Notes under the pieces: generated by a model
What the model was told of the DNA's origin: nothing
Databases searched by the model: none
What the model saw: only the letters and a program-made list of their open reading frames with translations
Assembly (NCBI RefSeq): GCF_009697225.1
Contig: NZ_WIND01000003.1
Coordinates: forward strand, 1-64,000
Reading direction: 5' to 3'
Length of the DNA stretch: 64,000 nt
Origin: Halovulum marinum
GTDB lineage: Bacteria; Pseudomonadota; Alphaproteobacteria; Rhodobacterales; Rhodobacteraceae
Part shown: positions 25,863 to 34,325 of the stretch, piece by piece
How the letters are laid out: the number at the start of each line of letters is the position of its first letter
Numbering within the stretch: the stretch's first letter is position 1
Position numbers and translations under genes: made by a program

Positions 25863-26246
25863 ATGGCACGATGTGATCTGACGGACGTGGAATGGGCACT
25901 GATCCAACCGCTTCTCCCGAACAAGCCGAGAGGCGTTCCACGGGTGGATGACAGGCGGGTTCTGAACGGGATTTTCCGGGTTCTCAGGACCGGGTCTCCG
26001 TGGCGGGACCTGCCTGAGCGGTACGGCCCCTGCACCACCGCCTGCAACCGGTTCAACCGGTGGGCAAAGGCCGGTGTCTGGATGCATGTGCTTGAAACGC
26101 TTGCTGAAAAGTCTCCGGACAGCATGCAGGTCATCGACTCACCGATCATCCGCCCACCAGCAGGCGACGGCTCGCCACGCGCTATGAGAAAACCACCCGA
26201 AGCTAGCCGGCCACAGTCATCATCGCCTGTTCACGCCTCTGGGTGA
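25863..26246 (+). mobile_element. Internally deleted IS5-family transposase remnant
   Basis: The first about 100 residues are a normal IS5-family (IS427-like) transposase N-terminus: MARCDLTDVEWALIQPLLP, the LRTGSPWRDLP segment, then FNRWAKAGVW and VIDSPIIR. At about 26150-26162 the reading shifts, and a different frame reads RRRLATRYEKTTRS, stop (TAG 26204-26206), then VIIACSRLWVRDYA, which resembles the C-terminal end of the same transposase class. The DDE catalytic centre between them is missing, so the element is dead and cannot move itself. It abuts the stop codon of the choline ATPase gene. Terminal inverted repeats were not found with confidence. Confidence 0.8.
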
Positions 26247-26250
26247 GGGA

Positions 26251-27291
26251 TTATGCATCCGCATCCTGGTCCGCGCCGGAGAGTTTGCGCATCACCCCGT
26301 CGCGGGTGACCATGCCGACCGGCTGGCCGTCGCTTTCGACCCGCAGCGGCGCGTCGCTGCCGGTCAGGCGCCGCATCACCTCGCGGATCGTGGCGCGCGC
26401 CGGCACAGCGCCGGCGCAGGGGCCGGCTACGGGCTGCATCACGTCGGCGGCGGTCAGCACCCCCAGCGGGTTCATGTGGGCGACGAAATCGGCGACATAC
26501 TCGCTGACCGGATCGGAATAGATCTGCTGCGGCGTGCCCGCCTGCACGATCCGCCCGCCCTCCATGATCGCGATCCGGTCGCCCAGCTTGAACGCCTCGT
26601 CCAGATCGTGGCTGACGAAGACGATGGTGCGCTGCAGCTTCTGCTGCAGCTCGATCAGCTCGTCCTGCAGCCGCGTGCGGATCAGCGGGTCGAGCGCCGA
26701 GAACGGCTCGTCCATCAGCAGGATCGGCGCCTCGGTCGCGAACGAGCGCGCCAGCCCGACACGCTGCTGCATCCCGCCCGACAGCTCGGCCACCTTGCGG
26801 TCGGCCCAGTCGGACAGGCCCACCAGCTCGAGTTGCGCATCGGCCCGGCGGATGCGCTCGGCGCGCGGCACCCCGGCCAGCTCCAGCCCCAGCACCACGT
26901 TGTCGCGCACGTCGCGCCAGGGCAGCAGGCCGAACTGCTGGAACACCATCGCCACGCATTCGCGGCGCAGCCGGCGCAGGTCCTGCGGGCTGCACTGGCC
27001 GGGCACGCAGGACCAGTCGCCGTCGTGCACGGTGACGCCGCCGCGCACCACCGGGTTCAGCCCGTTGACCGCACGCAGCAGCGTCGACTTGCCCGAGCCG
27101 GACAGCCCCATCAGCACGACGATCTCGCCCTCGTCGACCCGCAGCGAGCAGTCGTGCACGCCCAGGACCTGGCCGGTGCGCTGCTGCACCTCGGTGCGGT
27201 CCAGCCCCTTGTCCATCAGCGGCAGCGCCGTGTCCGGCGCGTCGCCGAACACGATCGAGACCCGATCGAAGGTGACGGCGGGGCGGCTCAT
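26251..27291 (-). CDS. choV: Choline/glycine betaine ABC transporter ATP-binding protein
   Basis: 346-residue ATPase of the ProV/ChoV quaternary-amine importer family. It has Walker A GLSGSGKST (about 63-71), the signature LSGGMQQRVGLARS, Walker B ILLMDEPFSALDP, and a C-terminal CBS-like region. The N-terminal extension before Walker A and the FQQFGLLPWRDVRDNV segment are typical. It is the last gene of the cho operon; its ATG overlaps the GFA-gene stop by four bases. The TAA stop (26251-26253) lies at the edge of the IS5 remnant, so the last residues (DADA) may derive from the insertion. Confidence 0.9.
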   Translation of the reverse strand: MSRPAVTFDRVSIVFGDAPDTALPLMDKGLDRTEVQQRTGQVLGVHDCSLRVDEGEIVVLMGLSGSGKSTLLRAVNGLNPVVRGGVTVHDGDWSCVPGQCSPQDLRRLRRECVAMVFQQFGLLPWRDVRDNVVLGLELAGVPRAERIRRADAQLELVGLSDWADRKVAELSGGMQQRVGLARSFATEAPILLMDEPFSALDPLIRTRLQDELIELQQKLQRTIVFVSHDLDEAFKLGDRIAIMEGGRIVQAGTPQQIYSDPVSEYVADFVAHMNPLGVLTAADVMQPVAGPCAGAVPARATIREVMRRLTGSDAPLRVESDGQPVGMVTRDGVMRKLSGADQDADA

Positions 27292-27698
27292 CCTGCCTCC
27301 GCCGGGGTGAAGCGCAGCACCCCCGCGACCCGGTCCGGACCGCCGTCCGAGGGGTGCGCGCGGCCGTCCATCACCTGCACCTCGGGCAGGAACGGCGTCT
27401 GCCCCTCGAGGCAGGCGAGGTTGACGCCGTACTCGTTCGGGTTCGATCGCCGCCGGTGGTGGGTGTAGATGCCGCAGACCGCGCAGAAATGGTGCTGCGC
27501 GGTGCCGGTGTTGAAGGTGTAGCGCGTCAGCCGGTCGGCGCCGTGCGTCACCGTCAGCCCGTCCAGCGGCGCGGTCACCGCGACCGCGCCGCGCATGGCG
27601 CAGAACGAGCAGTCGCAGCGGCGCGCGCCGGCCAGCCCCTCGGGCAGCTCGACGGTGAACCGCACCGCCGTGCAGTGGCAGGCGCCGTTCAGCCTCAT
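27288..27698 (-). CDS. GFA-fold (glutathione-dependent formaldehyde-activating-like) zinc protein
   Basis: 136-residue protein of the GFA/CENP-V fold. Zinc-binding cysteines are visible as GACHCTAV (Cys6, Cys8), RRCDCSFCAMRG and HHFCAVCGIYTHH. It is coupled on both sides by four-base ATGA overlaps, with the permease upstream and the ATPase downstream, so it is co-translated with the choline transporter. The biochemical role of most such small members is unknown; a link to formaldehyde released when choline-derived methyl groups are oxidised is attractive but only an inference. Confidence 0.82.
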   Translation of the reverse strand: MRLNGACHCTAVRFTVELPEGLAGARRCDCSFCAMRGAVAVTAPLDGLTVTHGADRLTRYTFNTGTAQHHFCAVCGIYTHHRRRSNPNEYGVNLACLEGQTPFLPEVQVMDGRAHPSDGGPDRVAGVLRFTPAEAG

Positions 27699-28528
27699 TT
27701 CCCCTCCATCCGCAGCATGCGGTCCAGCAGGATCGCGACGACGACGATGATGATGCCGCTCTCGAAGCCCAGAGACGTATCGACCGAGTTCAGCGCCCGC
27801 ACCACCGGCACGCCCAGCCCGTCGGCGCCGACCAGTGCCGCGATCACCACCATCGACAGCGACAGCATGATCGTCTGGTTCAGCCCGGCCATGATCTGCG
27901 GCAGGGCGTAGGGCAGCTCGACCTTCCACAGCGCCTGCGACGGCGTCGCGCCGAAGCTTTCGACCGCCTCCTTCAGCGCCTTGGGGGTCGAGCTGATGCC
28001 CAGGTGCGTCAGCCGGATCGGCGCCGGCAGCACGAAGATCACCGTGGCGATCAGCCCGGGCACCATGCCGATGCCGAAGAACACGATCGCCGGGATCAGG
28101 TAGACGAAGGTGGGCAGCGTCTGCATCAGGTCCAGCACCGGGCGCATCGCCTTGTAGAGCGCCGGGCGGTGCGCGGCGGCGATGCCGATCGGCACGCCGA
28201 TCGCCATGCAGATCACGCAGGCCGACAGCACCAGCGTCAGGCTTTCGGTGGTCTCCTCCCAGTAATCCTGATTGAGGATGAACAGGAACCCGGCGCCGAC
28301 CAGCAGGCAGGTGCGCCAGTTGCGCTGCAGCGCCCAGGTCAGGGCCACGAACGCGGCGACCACCAGCAGCGGATGCGGCGTCTGCAGCACCCACAGGATG
28401 CCGTCGATCAGCGCCTCCATGCCCTCGGCGAGCCCGTCGAAGAACCACGCGCCGTTCGCCTGCAGCCAGTCGAACAGCCGCGCGGCGGCGTCGCCGACGG
28501 GGATCTTGTTCTCGGTCAGCCAGTCCAT
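27695..28528 (-). CDS. choW: Choline/glycine betaine ABC transporter permease
   Basis: 277-residue inner-membrane permease of the ProW/ChoW type with about six hydrophobic segments (for example LLVVAAFVALTWAL and LTLVLSACVICMAIGVPIGI). The coupling loop contains KEAVESFGATPSQALWKVEL (about 187-206). It follows the binding-protein gene after a hairpin and overlaps the GFA gene by ATGA. Confidence 0.9.
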   Translation of the reverse strand: MDWLTENKIPVGDAAARLFDWLQANGAWFFDGLAEGMEALIDGILWVLQTPHPLLVVAAFVALTWALQRNWRTCLLVGAGFLFILNQDYWEETTESLTLVLSACVICMAIGVPIGIAAAHRPALYKAMRPVLDLMQTLPTFVYLIPAIVFFGIGMVPGLIATVIFVLPAPIRLTHLGISSTPKALKEAVESFGATPSQALWKVELPYALPQIMAGLNQTIMLSLSMVVIAALVGADGLGVPVVRALNSVDTSLGFESGIIIVVVAILLDRMLRMEGK

Positions 28529-28548
28529 GGACGTCCTTCTGCTTCAGG

Positions 28549-28567
28549 CCGCCCCCGCCGGGGGCGG
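28549..28567 (-). terminator. Intercistronic hairpin after choX
   Basis: Perfect eight-base stem CCGCCCCC (28549-28556) and GGGGGCGG (28560-28567) with a three-base loop, between the binding-protein stop and the permease start. No T-tract follows on the minus strand. Confidence 0.45.
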
Positions 28568-28580
28568 CGGGGGCGCGGGA

Positions 28581-29501
28581 TCACAGCCCCAGCGCGGCGC
28601 TGACGGCTTCCTTGCCGTCGCCGCCGTCCAGCGTGGTGACGCCGTCGAGCCAGCCCATCACCATGTCCGGGTTCGCCGCCATCCAGGCGCGGGCCGCGTC
28701 CTGCGGATCCTCGCGGTCGTTCAGGATCGCGCCCATGATCTCGTTCTCCATCTCCAGCGTGAACTTCAGGTTCTGCAGCAGCTGGCCGACGTTCGGGCAT
28801 TCCTCGACATAGCCGGCGCGGACGTTGGTGTAGACCGTGGCGCCGCCCAGGTCGGGGCCGAAGAAGTCGTCGCCGCCGGTCAGGTAGGTCAGATCGAAGT
28901 TCGCGTTCATCGGGTGCGGCTCCCAGCCCAGGAACACCACCGGCTCGTCGCGCTTGCTGGCCCGGTCGACCTGCGCCAGCATCCCCTGCTCCGAGCTTTC
29001 CTTGACCTCGAACTCGGACAGCCCGAACGCGCCCTGCTCGATCATGTCGATGATCAGCCGGTTGCCGTCGTTGCCCGGCTCGATGCCGTAGATGGTCTGG
29101 TCCAGCGCCTCGGCATGGGCGGCGATGTCGGCGAAGTCGCCGATGCCCAGCGCCGCGCCGGCGGCGTTGGTGGCCAGCGTGTATTTCGCCCCCTCCAGGT
29201 TCTCGCGCACGGTCTCGACGCTGCCGTCGTCGCGGTAGGGGGCGATGTCGCCCTCCATCGTCGGCATCCAGTTGCCCAGGAACACGTCGATGTCGCCCTT
29301 GGCCATCGAGGTGTAGGTCACCGGCACCGACAGCACCTTGACCTCGGTCTCGTAGCCCAGCGCCTCCAGCACCACGGTGGTCGCCGCGGTGGTGGCGGTG
29401 ATGTCCGTCCAGCCCACGTCGGAAAAGGTGACGGTTTCGCACTGCGCGGCCGCCATGCCCGCCACCAAGGTCAGCGCGCTTGCGGTGATCGCGGTTCTCA
29501 T
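28581..29501 (-). CDS. choX: Choline/glycine betaine periplasmic binding protein
   Basis: 306-residue OpuAC/ProX-type binding protein. The signal peptide MRTAITASALTLVAGMAAAQ is cleaved near residue 20. The mature region opens with CETVTFSDVGWTDITATTA, as in rhizobial ChoX, and FLGWEPHPMN supplies an aromatic cage residue. GGGAG spaced seven bases from the ATG at 29501 favours this start over the ATG six bases upstream. It is the first gene of the cho operon, divergent from the AidB-like gene. Uptake of choline or betaine would serve osmoprotection or catabolism; no bet genes are in the window. Confidence 0.88.
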   Translation of the reverse strand: MRTAITASALTLVAGMAAAQCETVTFSDVGWTDITATTAATTVVLEALGYETEVKVLSVPVTYTSMAKGDIDVFLGNWMPTMEGDIAPYRDDGSVETVRENLEGAKYTLATNAAGAALGIGDFADIAAHAEALDQTIYGIEPGNDGNRLIIDMIEQGAFGLSEFEVKESSEQGMLAQVDRASKRDEPVVFLGWEPHPMNANFDLTYLTGGDDFFGPDLGGATVYTNVRAGYVEECPNVGQLLQNLKFTLEMENEIMGAILNDREDPQDAARAWMAANPDMVMGWLDGVTTLDGGDGKEAVSAALGL

Positions 29502-29563
29502 GTGCATTCTCCCTGTGATTTGGCCTCGATGGCACAGTTAACGCGGCGCGGTGGCGGTCTTGC

Positions 29564-29580
29564 AACCCCCGCTTGGGGTT
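29564..29580. promoter_or_regulatory. Small dyad in the choX/aidB divergent promoter region
   Basis: AACCCC (29564-29569) and GGGGTT (29575-29580) form a perfect six-base inverted repeat with a five-base spacer, about 57 bases before the AidB-like start and 63 before choX. It could be an operator for both genes; no adjacent regulator gene is evident. Confidence 0.35.
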
Positions 29581-29636
29581 CTTTCGCCGCGACGCGCGGT
29601 GCTGTACGATTTTTCCGTCAACCGGGGGACGATCCC

Positions 29637-31256
29637 ATGGCCGAATTGCCGGGCCGGCGCGATCTGGATACCCATGCGGTCGAGAACCAGCCGGCGGCCG
29701 CGGCGCCGGACCCGTGGGCGCAGGACGCGGCGCTGCGCGCGCACGCCGGGCGCCAGGGCGGCCGCAACAGCGTGCTGCAGCGCGCCGGCGCGGTGCTGGC
29801 GGCCGCCGACATCCGTCACGCGGCGCAGGAGGCGCGGCGCGACCGGCCGCGGCTGGTCACCCACGACCGCGGCGGCGCGCGGCTGGACGAGGTGCGCTTT
29901 CACGACGGCTATCACCGGCTGCTGCACGAGGGGCTGGGCCTGGGCTATGCCGCGCTGCCCTGGGACGGCGCGGCGGGCGGGCACGTCACCCACGCGGCGC
30001 TGGTCTACCTGTTCAGCCAGCTCGAGCCGGGGGTGTGCTGCCCGATGACGATGAGCTATGCCGCGGTGCCGGCGCTGGCCGCCGCGCCCGAGCTGGAGAC
30101 CATCTGGCGCCCGCGGCTGATCTCGGGGCTGTACGAGCCGGCGGCGATGCCGGTGGCGGCCAAGCGCGGCGTCACGCTGGGCATGGCGATGACCGAGAAG
30201 CAGGGCGGCTCGGACGTGCGCGCGAACACGACCCGGGCCGAGCCCGACGGCGACGCCTACCGGCTGACCGGGCACAAGTGGTTCTGCTCGGCGCCGATGT
30301 CGGACGGCTTCCTGACCCTGGCGCAGGCGCCCGGCGGGCTGACCTGCTTCCTGGTGCCGCGCTGGCTGGAGGACGGCCGCAACCGCATCCACCTGCTGCG
30401 GCTGAAGGACAAGCTGGGCAATGTCGCCAACGCCTCGGCCGAGATCGAGTACGCCGGCGCGCTGGCCTGGCGGCTGGGCGACGAGGGCGCGGGCGTGCGC
30501 ACGATCATCGAGATGGTGCACCACACCCGGCTGGACACGGCGATGGCCCCCGCCGGGCTGATGCGCGCGGCGCTGGCCGAAGCGCACGGCTGGGCCACCG
30601 GACGCACCGCGTTCGGCAAGCGGCTAATCGACCAGCCGCTGATGCGCGCGGTGCTGGCCGACCTGGCGCTGGACTGGGAGGGCGCGCTGGCGCTGGCGCT
30701 GCGCTGCGCCCGCGCCTTCGACGATCCGGGCGAGCGTGCGCTGGCCCGGATCGCGGTGGCGCTGGCCAAGTTCCTGAACAACAAGCGCTGCGGGCCGGTG
30801 ATCGCCGAGGCGATGGAGGCGCTGGGCGGCATCGGCTACGTCGAGGAGACGCCGCTGCCGATGCTGTACCGCGAGGCGCCGCTGAACGGGATCTGGGAAG
30901 GCGCCGGCAACGTGATCTGTCTGGACATCCTGCGCACCCTGGCCCGCGCCCCCGAGGCGGCGGCGGCGCTGGACGCGGAACTTGACGCCGCCGGCGGCGC
31001 CGACCGCGCCTATGACGCCGGGCTGAAGGCGCACCGGGCGCGCTGGCCGACGATGCCCGACGAGGCCGGCGCGCGCTGGTTCGCCGAAAGCCTGGCCACG
31101 CTGCTGACCGCCTCGGTGCTGATCCGTTCGGCCCCGGCGCCGGTGGCGGACGGCTTCGTCGCCAGCCGCGTCGCCGGCCAGCGCGGGCAGATCGCCGGCA
31201 GCGTCGCCGGGCTGGACCTCGCCGGCATCCTGGACCGGATCGCGCCGCCCGGTTAG
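29637..31256 (+). CDS. AidB-like acyl-CoA dehydrogenase
   Basis: 539-residue flavoprotein of the AidB branch of acyl-CoA dehydrogenases. The N-terminal segment ELPGRRDLDTHAVENQP is similar to AidB (EVFNQPP-type opening). The FAD-binding stretch MAMTEKQGGSDVRANTTRAE (about 181-200), GHKWFCSAPMSDGFL and the C-terminal EALGGIGYVEE motif are present. Escherichia coli AidB is part of the adaptive response to alkylating agents, but the substrate of this family is unsettled. It is divergent from the choline operon. It ends 17 bases before the convergent LysR gene stop. Confidence 0.88.
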   Translation: MAELPGRRDLDTHAVENQPAAAAPDPWAQDAALRAHAGRQGGRNSVLQRAGAVLAAADIRHAAQEARRDRPRLVTHDRGGARLDEVRFHDGYHRLLHEGLGLGYAALPWDGAAGGHVTHAALVYLFSQLEPGVCCPMTMSYAAVPALAAAPELETIWRPRLISGLYEPAAMPVAAKRGVTLGMAMTEKQGGSDVRANTTRAEPDGDAYRLTGHKWFCSAPMSDGFLTLAQAPGGLTCFLVPRWLEDGRNRIHLLRLKDKLGNVANASAEIEYAGALAWRLGDEGAGVRTIIEMVHHTRLDTAMAPAGLMRAALAEAHGWATGRTAFGKRLIDQPLMRAVLADLALDWEGALALALRCARAFDDPGERALARIAVALAKFLNNKRCGPVIAEAMEALGGIGYVEETPLPMLYREAPLNGIWEGAGNVICLDILRTLARAPEAAAALDAELDAAGGADRAYDAGLKAHRARWPTMPDEAGARWFAESLATLLTASVLIRSAPAPVADGFVASRVAGQRGQIAGSVAGLDLAGILDRIAPPG

Positions 31257-31272
31257 GCCCTGCGGCCCGCGG

Positions 31273-32193
31273 TCAGCCGGCGGGCGGCACCAGCCCCAGC
31301 ACCGATTCGATCTCGGCCACGAACCCCTGCGCCAGCCGCGACAGCGTCGCGTCGCGGCGGGTCAGCAGGCAGGCGCCGACCGAGATCTCGGGCGCGAACG
31401 CGTGCACCGACAGCTCCAGGTGCGACAGGAAGCCGGCGGTGTAGCTGTCGACCACCGCCACCCCGAGGCCCGAGTTCGCCAGCACCGCCGCGGTGTGGCA
31501 GTAGCGCACCTCGACCCGCGGCTGGTAGGGCACGCCGGCCTTCTCGAACGACATCTGCGTCGCCAGCCCCAGCCGCGAGGCGCTGTCGAGGCCGATGTGG
31601 CCATGCGCGGCGCAGTCCTGCGGGCTCAGCACCCGTTTCCCGGCCAGCGCGTGGTCGCGGTGCACCAGCGCCACCATGTGATCGCTGCGCAGCACCCGCA
31701 CGTCGACCGCCGGGTGGCTGTTCAGCCCCAGCACCACGCCCAGTTCCGACGCGCCGGTCTCGACCTCCTCGATCACATGCTCCAGGCGGCGCACGTCGTA
31801 CTGCACCGACACGCCGGGGCGCTCGGCCAGGAAATTGCGCAGCACCACCGGGATCACCGAATGGCCCAGCGGCGGCGTGGCGATCACCCGCAGCTTGCCG
31901 GCGGTGCCCTTGCGCAGGTCGCGGACATGGCCCTCGACCGCGCGCAGCTGCAGGAAGATCGGCTCGATCTCGGCGAACAGGCTGCGCGCCTCCTCGGTCG
32001 GCTGCAGGCGGCGGCTGCGGCGCTCGAACAGCTGGAAACCGAGCTGGCCCTCGAGCTGCTTGATCGCCAGCGACACCGCCGGCTGCGAGATGCCCAGATC
32101 GGCGGCCGCATCGACCGTGGTCTGGCGCAGCATCATCGTGCCGAAGATCTCCAGCAGCCGCAGCGACAGATCGTTGCGCCGGTCGATCCGCAT
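31273..32193 (-). CDS. LysR-family transcriptional regulator
   Basis: 306-residue LysR-type regulator. The N-terminal winged helix covers residues 7-65 (LSLRLLEIFGTMMLRQTTV, then AAADLGISQPAVSLAIKQLE). The effector domain begins near GKLRVIATPPLGHSVIPVVL and contains two Rossmann-like lobes. Its ATG overlaps the racemase stop as TGATG, so it is the last gene of the long leftward hydantoin-type operon rather than a divergent one. LTTR-like dyads upstream of the operon's transporter gene (40711-40808) are candidate targets. Confidence 0.9.
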   Translation of the reverse strand: MRIDRRNDLSLRLLEIFGTMMLRQTTVDAAADLGISQPAVSLAIKQLEGQLGFQLFERRSRRLQPTEEARSLFAEIEPIFLQLRAVEGHVRDLRKGTAGKLRVIATPPLGHSVIPVVLRNFLAERPGVSVQYDVRRLEHVIEEVETGASELGVVLGLNSHPAVDVRVLRSDHMVALVHRDHALAGKRVLSPQDCAAHGHIGLDSASRLGLATQMSFEKAGVPYQPRVEVRYCHTAAVLANSGLGVAVVDSYTAGFLSHLELSVHAFAPEISVGACLLTRRDATLSRLAQGFVAEIESVLGLVPPAG

Positions 32194-32846
32194 CAGCCCG
32201 CCGCCAGCAGCGTGCCCAGCGCCATCGCCACCGCCGCCTGGGTCGGGTCGATCACCGGCACCGACAGCGCGGCCTCGAGCCGCGCGCGGTGCGCCGACAG
32301 CCCGGCGCAGCCCAGCAGGATCACGTCGGCGCCGTCGCCCTTCAGCGCGCTGCCGACCTCGACCAGCCGGTCGAACGTGCCCGCGCCGCGGGCGCTTTCG
32401 TCGACGCTGATGCCCAGCGGCCGCTCGCCCGCCAGCCGGCCGGTGACGCCCAGCCGCCGCAGGTAGCGCAGGTGGCGGCGGATCGAGGCCTCGGCGATGG
32501 CGATGACGCCGAACCGGTCGCCGCGGGCCAGCGCGGTCATCACCCCGGCCTCCTGCATGCCGAACACCGGCGCGGCGGTCACGCTGCGGCAGGCGTCGAT
32601 GCCGGGATCGGAATAGCAGGCGATGACGAAGGCGGCGGCGTCGGTGCGCGCCCGAACCAGCCGTGCCAGCGGCAGCGCCACGCTGTCGCTGTCGAGCTGG
32701 CTTTCGATCCCGAACGGCCCCTCGGCCAGGGTCACGCAGTCGATCCGCGGACCGCCGGGCCACGCGAACCGGGCGAGCGCGGCGCGCAGCCCCTCGGTCA
32801 CCGCCTCGTTCGAGTTCGGGTTGATGACGACGACGTGGCCGGTCAT
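32193..32846 (-). CDS. Asp/Glu/hydantoin racemase family protein
   Basis: 217-residue cofactor-independent racemase. The two catalytic cysteines are visible, Cys77 in IACYSDPG and Cys180 in LLGCAGLS, along with NPNSNEAVT at the N-terminus. The length and motif spacing fit hydantoin racemase (HyuE). It would interconvert D- and L-5-substituted hydantoins or a related ring, feeding the stereospecific hydrolases encoded upstream. Its start overlaps the hydantoinase stop (ATGA) and its stop overlaps the LysR start. Confidence 0.85.
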   Translation of the reverse strand: MTGHVVVINPNSNEAVTEGLRAALARFAWPGGPRIDCVTLAEGPFGIESQLDSDSVALPLARLVRARTDAAAFVIACYSDPGIDACRSVTAAPVFGMQEAGVMTALARGDRFGVIAIAEASIRRHLRYLRRLGVTGRLAGERPLGISVDESARGAGTFDRLVEVGSALKGDGADVILLGCAGLSAHRARLEAALSVPVIDPTQAAVAMALGTLLAAG

Positions 32847-34315
32847 GCCGGGCCCTCCGGCAGGATGCGCGCGCCGAAGTTCCGCGCGGGGTCGGTCTCG
32901 GGCGCGCGGTGCCCGGGCATCCCGGTCAGATCGATCCGGTCGCGCTTGATGAACTTGCCGCGCCCGGGCTCGGCCACCAGCGCGCCGCCGTCGATCACCC
33001 GCTCGCCCCGCGACAGCACGGTCACGGGCCAGCCGGTCAGCTCGCGCCCCTCGTAGGGGGTGTAGTCCATGTTGTCGTGCTGATCCTGCAGCCGCACGGT
33101 GCGGGTCAGGTCCGGGTCCCAGATCGCGATGTCGGCGTCCGCGCCGACCGCGATGGTCCCCTTGCGCGGGTGCATGCCGTAGATCTTCGCGGCGTTGGTC
33201 GCGGACAGCGCCACGAACTGCTGCAGGGTGATCCGCCCGGCGGCGACGCCCTCGCTGAACAGCAGCGGCAGGCGCACCGCCAGCCCCGGCATGCCGTTGG
33301 CGATCTGCTTGAACGTGGCGTCCGGCCCCTTCGACAGCTTGCCGCTGTCATCGAAGCGATAGGGGGCGTGGTCGGACGAGAACAGGCTGAAGGTGCCCGC
33401 CTGCAGGTGCCGCCACAGCACCTGCTGCGTGGCCGGATCGCGCACCGGGGGCGAGCACATGAACTTCGCCCCCTCCATCCCCGGCCGGTCCAGATCGTCC
33501 CGGGTCAGGAAGAAGTACTGCGGGCAGGTCTCGCCGAAGATCTTGGCCCCGGCCAGCCGTGCGTCGTGCACCAGCCCCGCCCCTTCGGGGGTCGAGACAT
33601 GCACGATCAGCAGCGGCGCGTCGGCCAGCCGCGCCAGCATGATCGCGCGGTTGATCGCCTCGGCCTCGGCCAGCGCCGGATGGCTGACGGCGTGATAGCG
33701 CGGGGTCGAGTGCCCGCCGGCCAGCAGCCGGTCCGACATCCACTTGATCATGCCGTTGTTCTCGGCGTGGACCATGGTCAGCGCGCCGTTCTCGCGCGCG
33801 ACGGTCAGGATATCCAGGAACTGGCTGTCGTCGATCCGCATCAGATCGTAGGTCATGAACACCTTGAACGAGGTCACGCCGCGCGCGAAGGCCGCCGGCA
33901 ATTCCTCGGTCAGCACCTTCTGCGTCGGGTCGGCGACGATCAGGTGGTAGCCGTAGTCGATCACCGACGCGCCCTGCGCCCGGCTGTCGTAAAGATCCAG
34001 CGTCTCGGTCACGCCCATGCCGCGGTGCTGCGCGGCGAACGGCACGAAGCAGGAGTTGCCGCCGAATGCCGCGCTGATCGAGCCCGAGCGGTAGTCGTCC
34101 GCGGTCATGCCCCCGGTCGCGCTTTCCTGGGCGATGTGGCAATGCGCCTCGATCCCGCCGGGCAGCACCAGCCTGCCGGTGGCATCGATCGTGTCCGCGG
34201 CCTCCAGCCCTTCGGCCAGTGCAACGACGCGGCCATCGCGGATGCCGATATCGGCGCGGAACGTGTCCGAGGCGGTGGCGACGGTGCCGCCGCGGATGAC
34301 GAGATCGAACTCCAT
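32843..34315 (-). CDS. Dihydropyrimidinase/hydantoinase-like cyclic amidohydrolase
   Basis: 490-residue amidohydrolase. Metal ligands are His58 and His60 in GGIEAHCHIAQE, the carbamylated Lys151 in SFKVFMTYD, and later histidines in MVHAEN, LIVHVSTPEG and the aspartate in FSSDHAPYRF. It opens cyclic ureides such as hydantoins or dihydropyrimidines to N-carbamoyl acids. The metal motif is H-C-H instead of the common H-T/P-H. GGGGGGAG precedes the ATG at 34315. It sits in an operon with a racemase, an N-carbamoyl-D-amino-acid-hydrolase-like enzyme and an ABC importer. Confidence 0.87.
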   Translation of the reverse strand: MEFDLVIRGGTVATASDTFRADIGIRDGRVVALAEGLEAADTIDATGRLVLPGGIEAHCHIAQESATGGMTADDYRSGSISAAFGGNSCFVPFAAQHRGMGVTETLDLYDSRAQGASVIDYGYHLIVADPTQKVLTEELPAAFARGVTSFKVFMTYDLMRIDDSQFLDILTVARENGALTMVHAENNGMIKWMSDRLLAGGHSTPRYHAVSHPALAEAEAINRAIMLARLADAPLLIVHVSTPEGAGLVHDARLAGAKIFGETCPQYFFLTRDDLDRPGMEGAKFMCSPPVRDPATQQVLWRHLQAGTFSLFSSDHAPYRFDDSGKLSKGPDATFKQIANGMPGLAVRLPLLFSEGVAAGRITLQQFVALSATNAAKIYGMHPRKGTIAVGADADIAIWDPDLTRTVRLQDQHDNMDYTPYEGRELTGWPVTVLSRGERVIDGGALVAEPGRGKFIKRDRIDLTGMPGHRAPETDPARNFGARILPEGPA

Positions 34316-34325
34316 GGCTCCCCCC

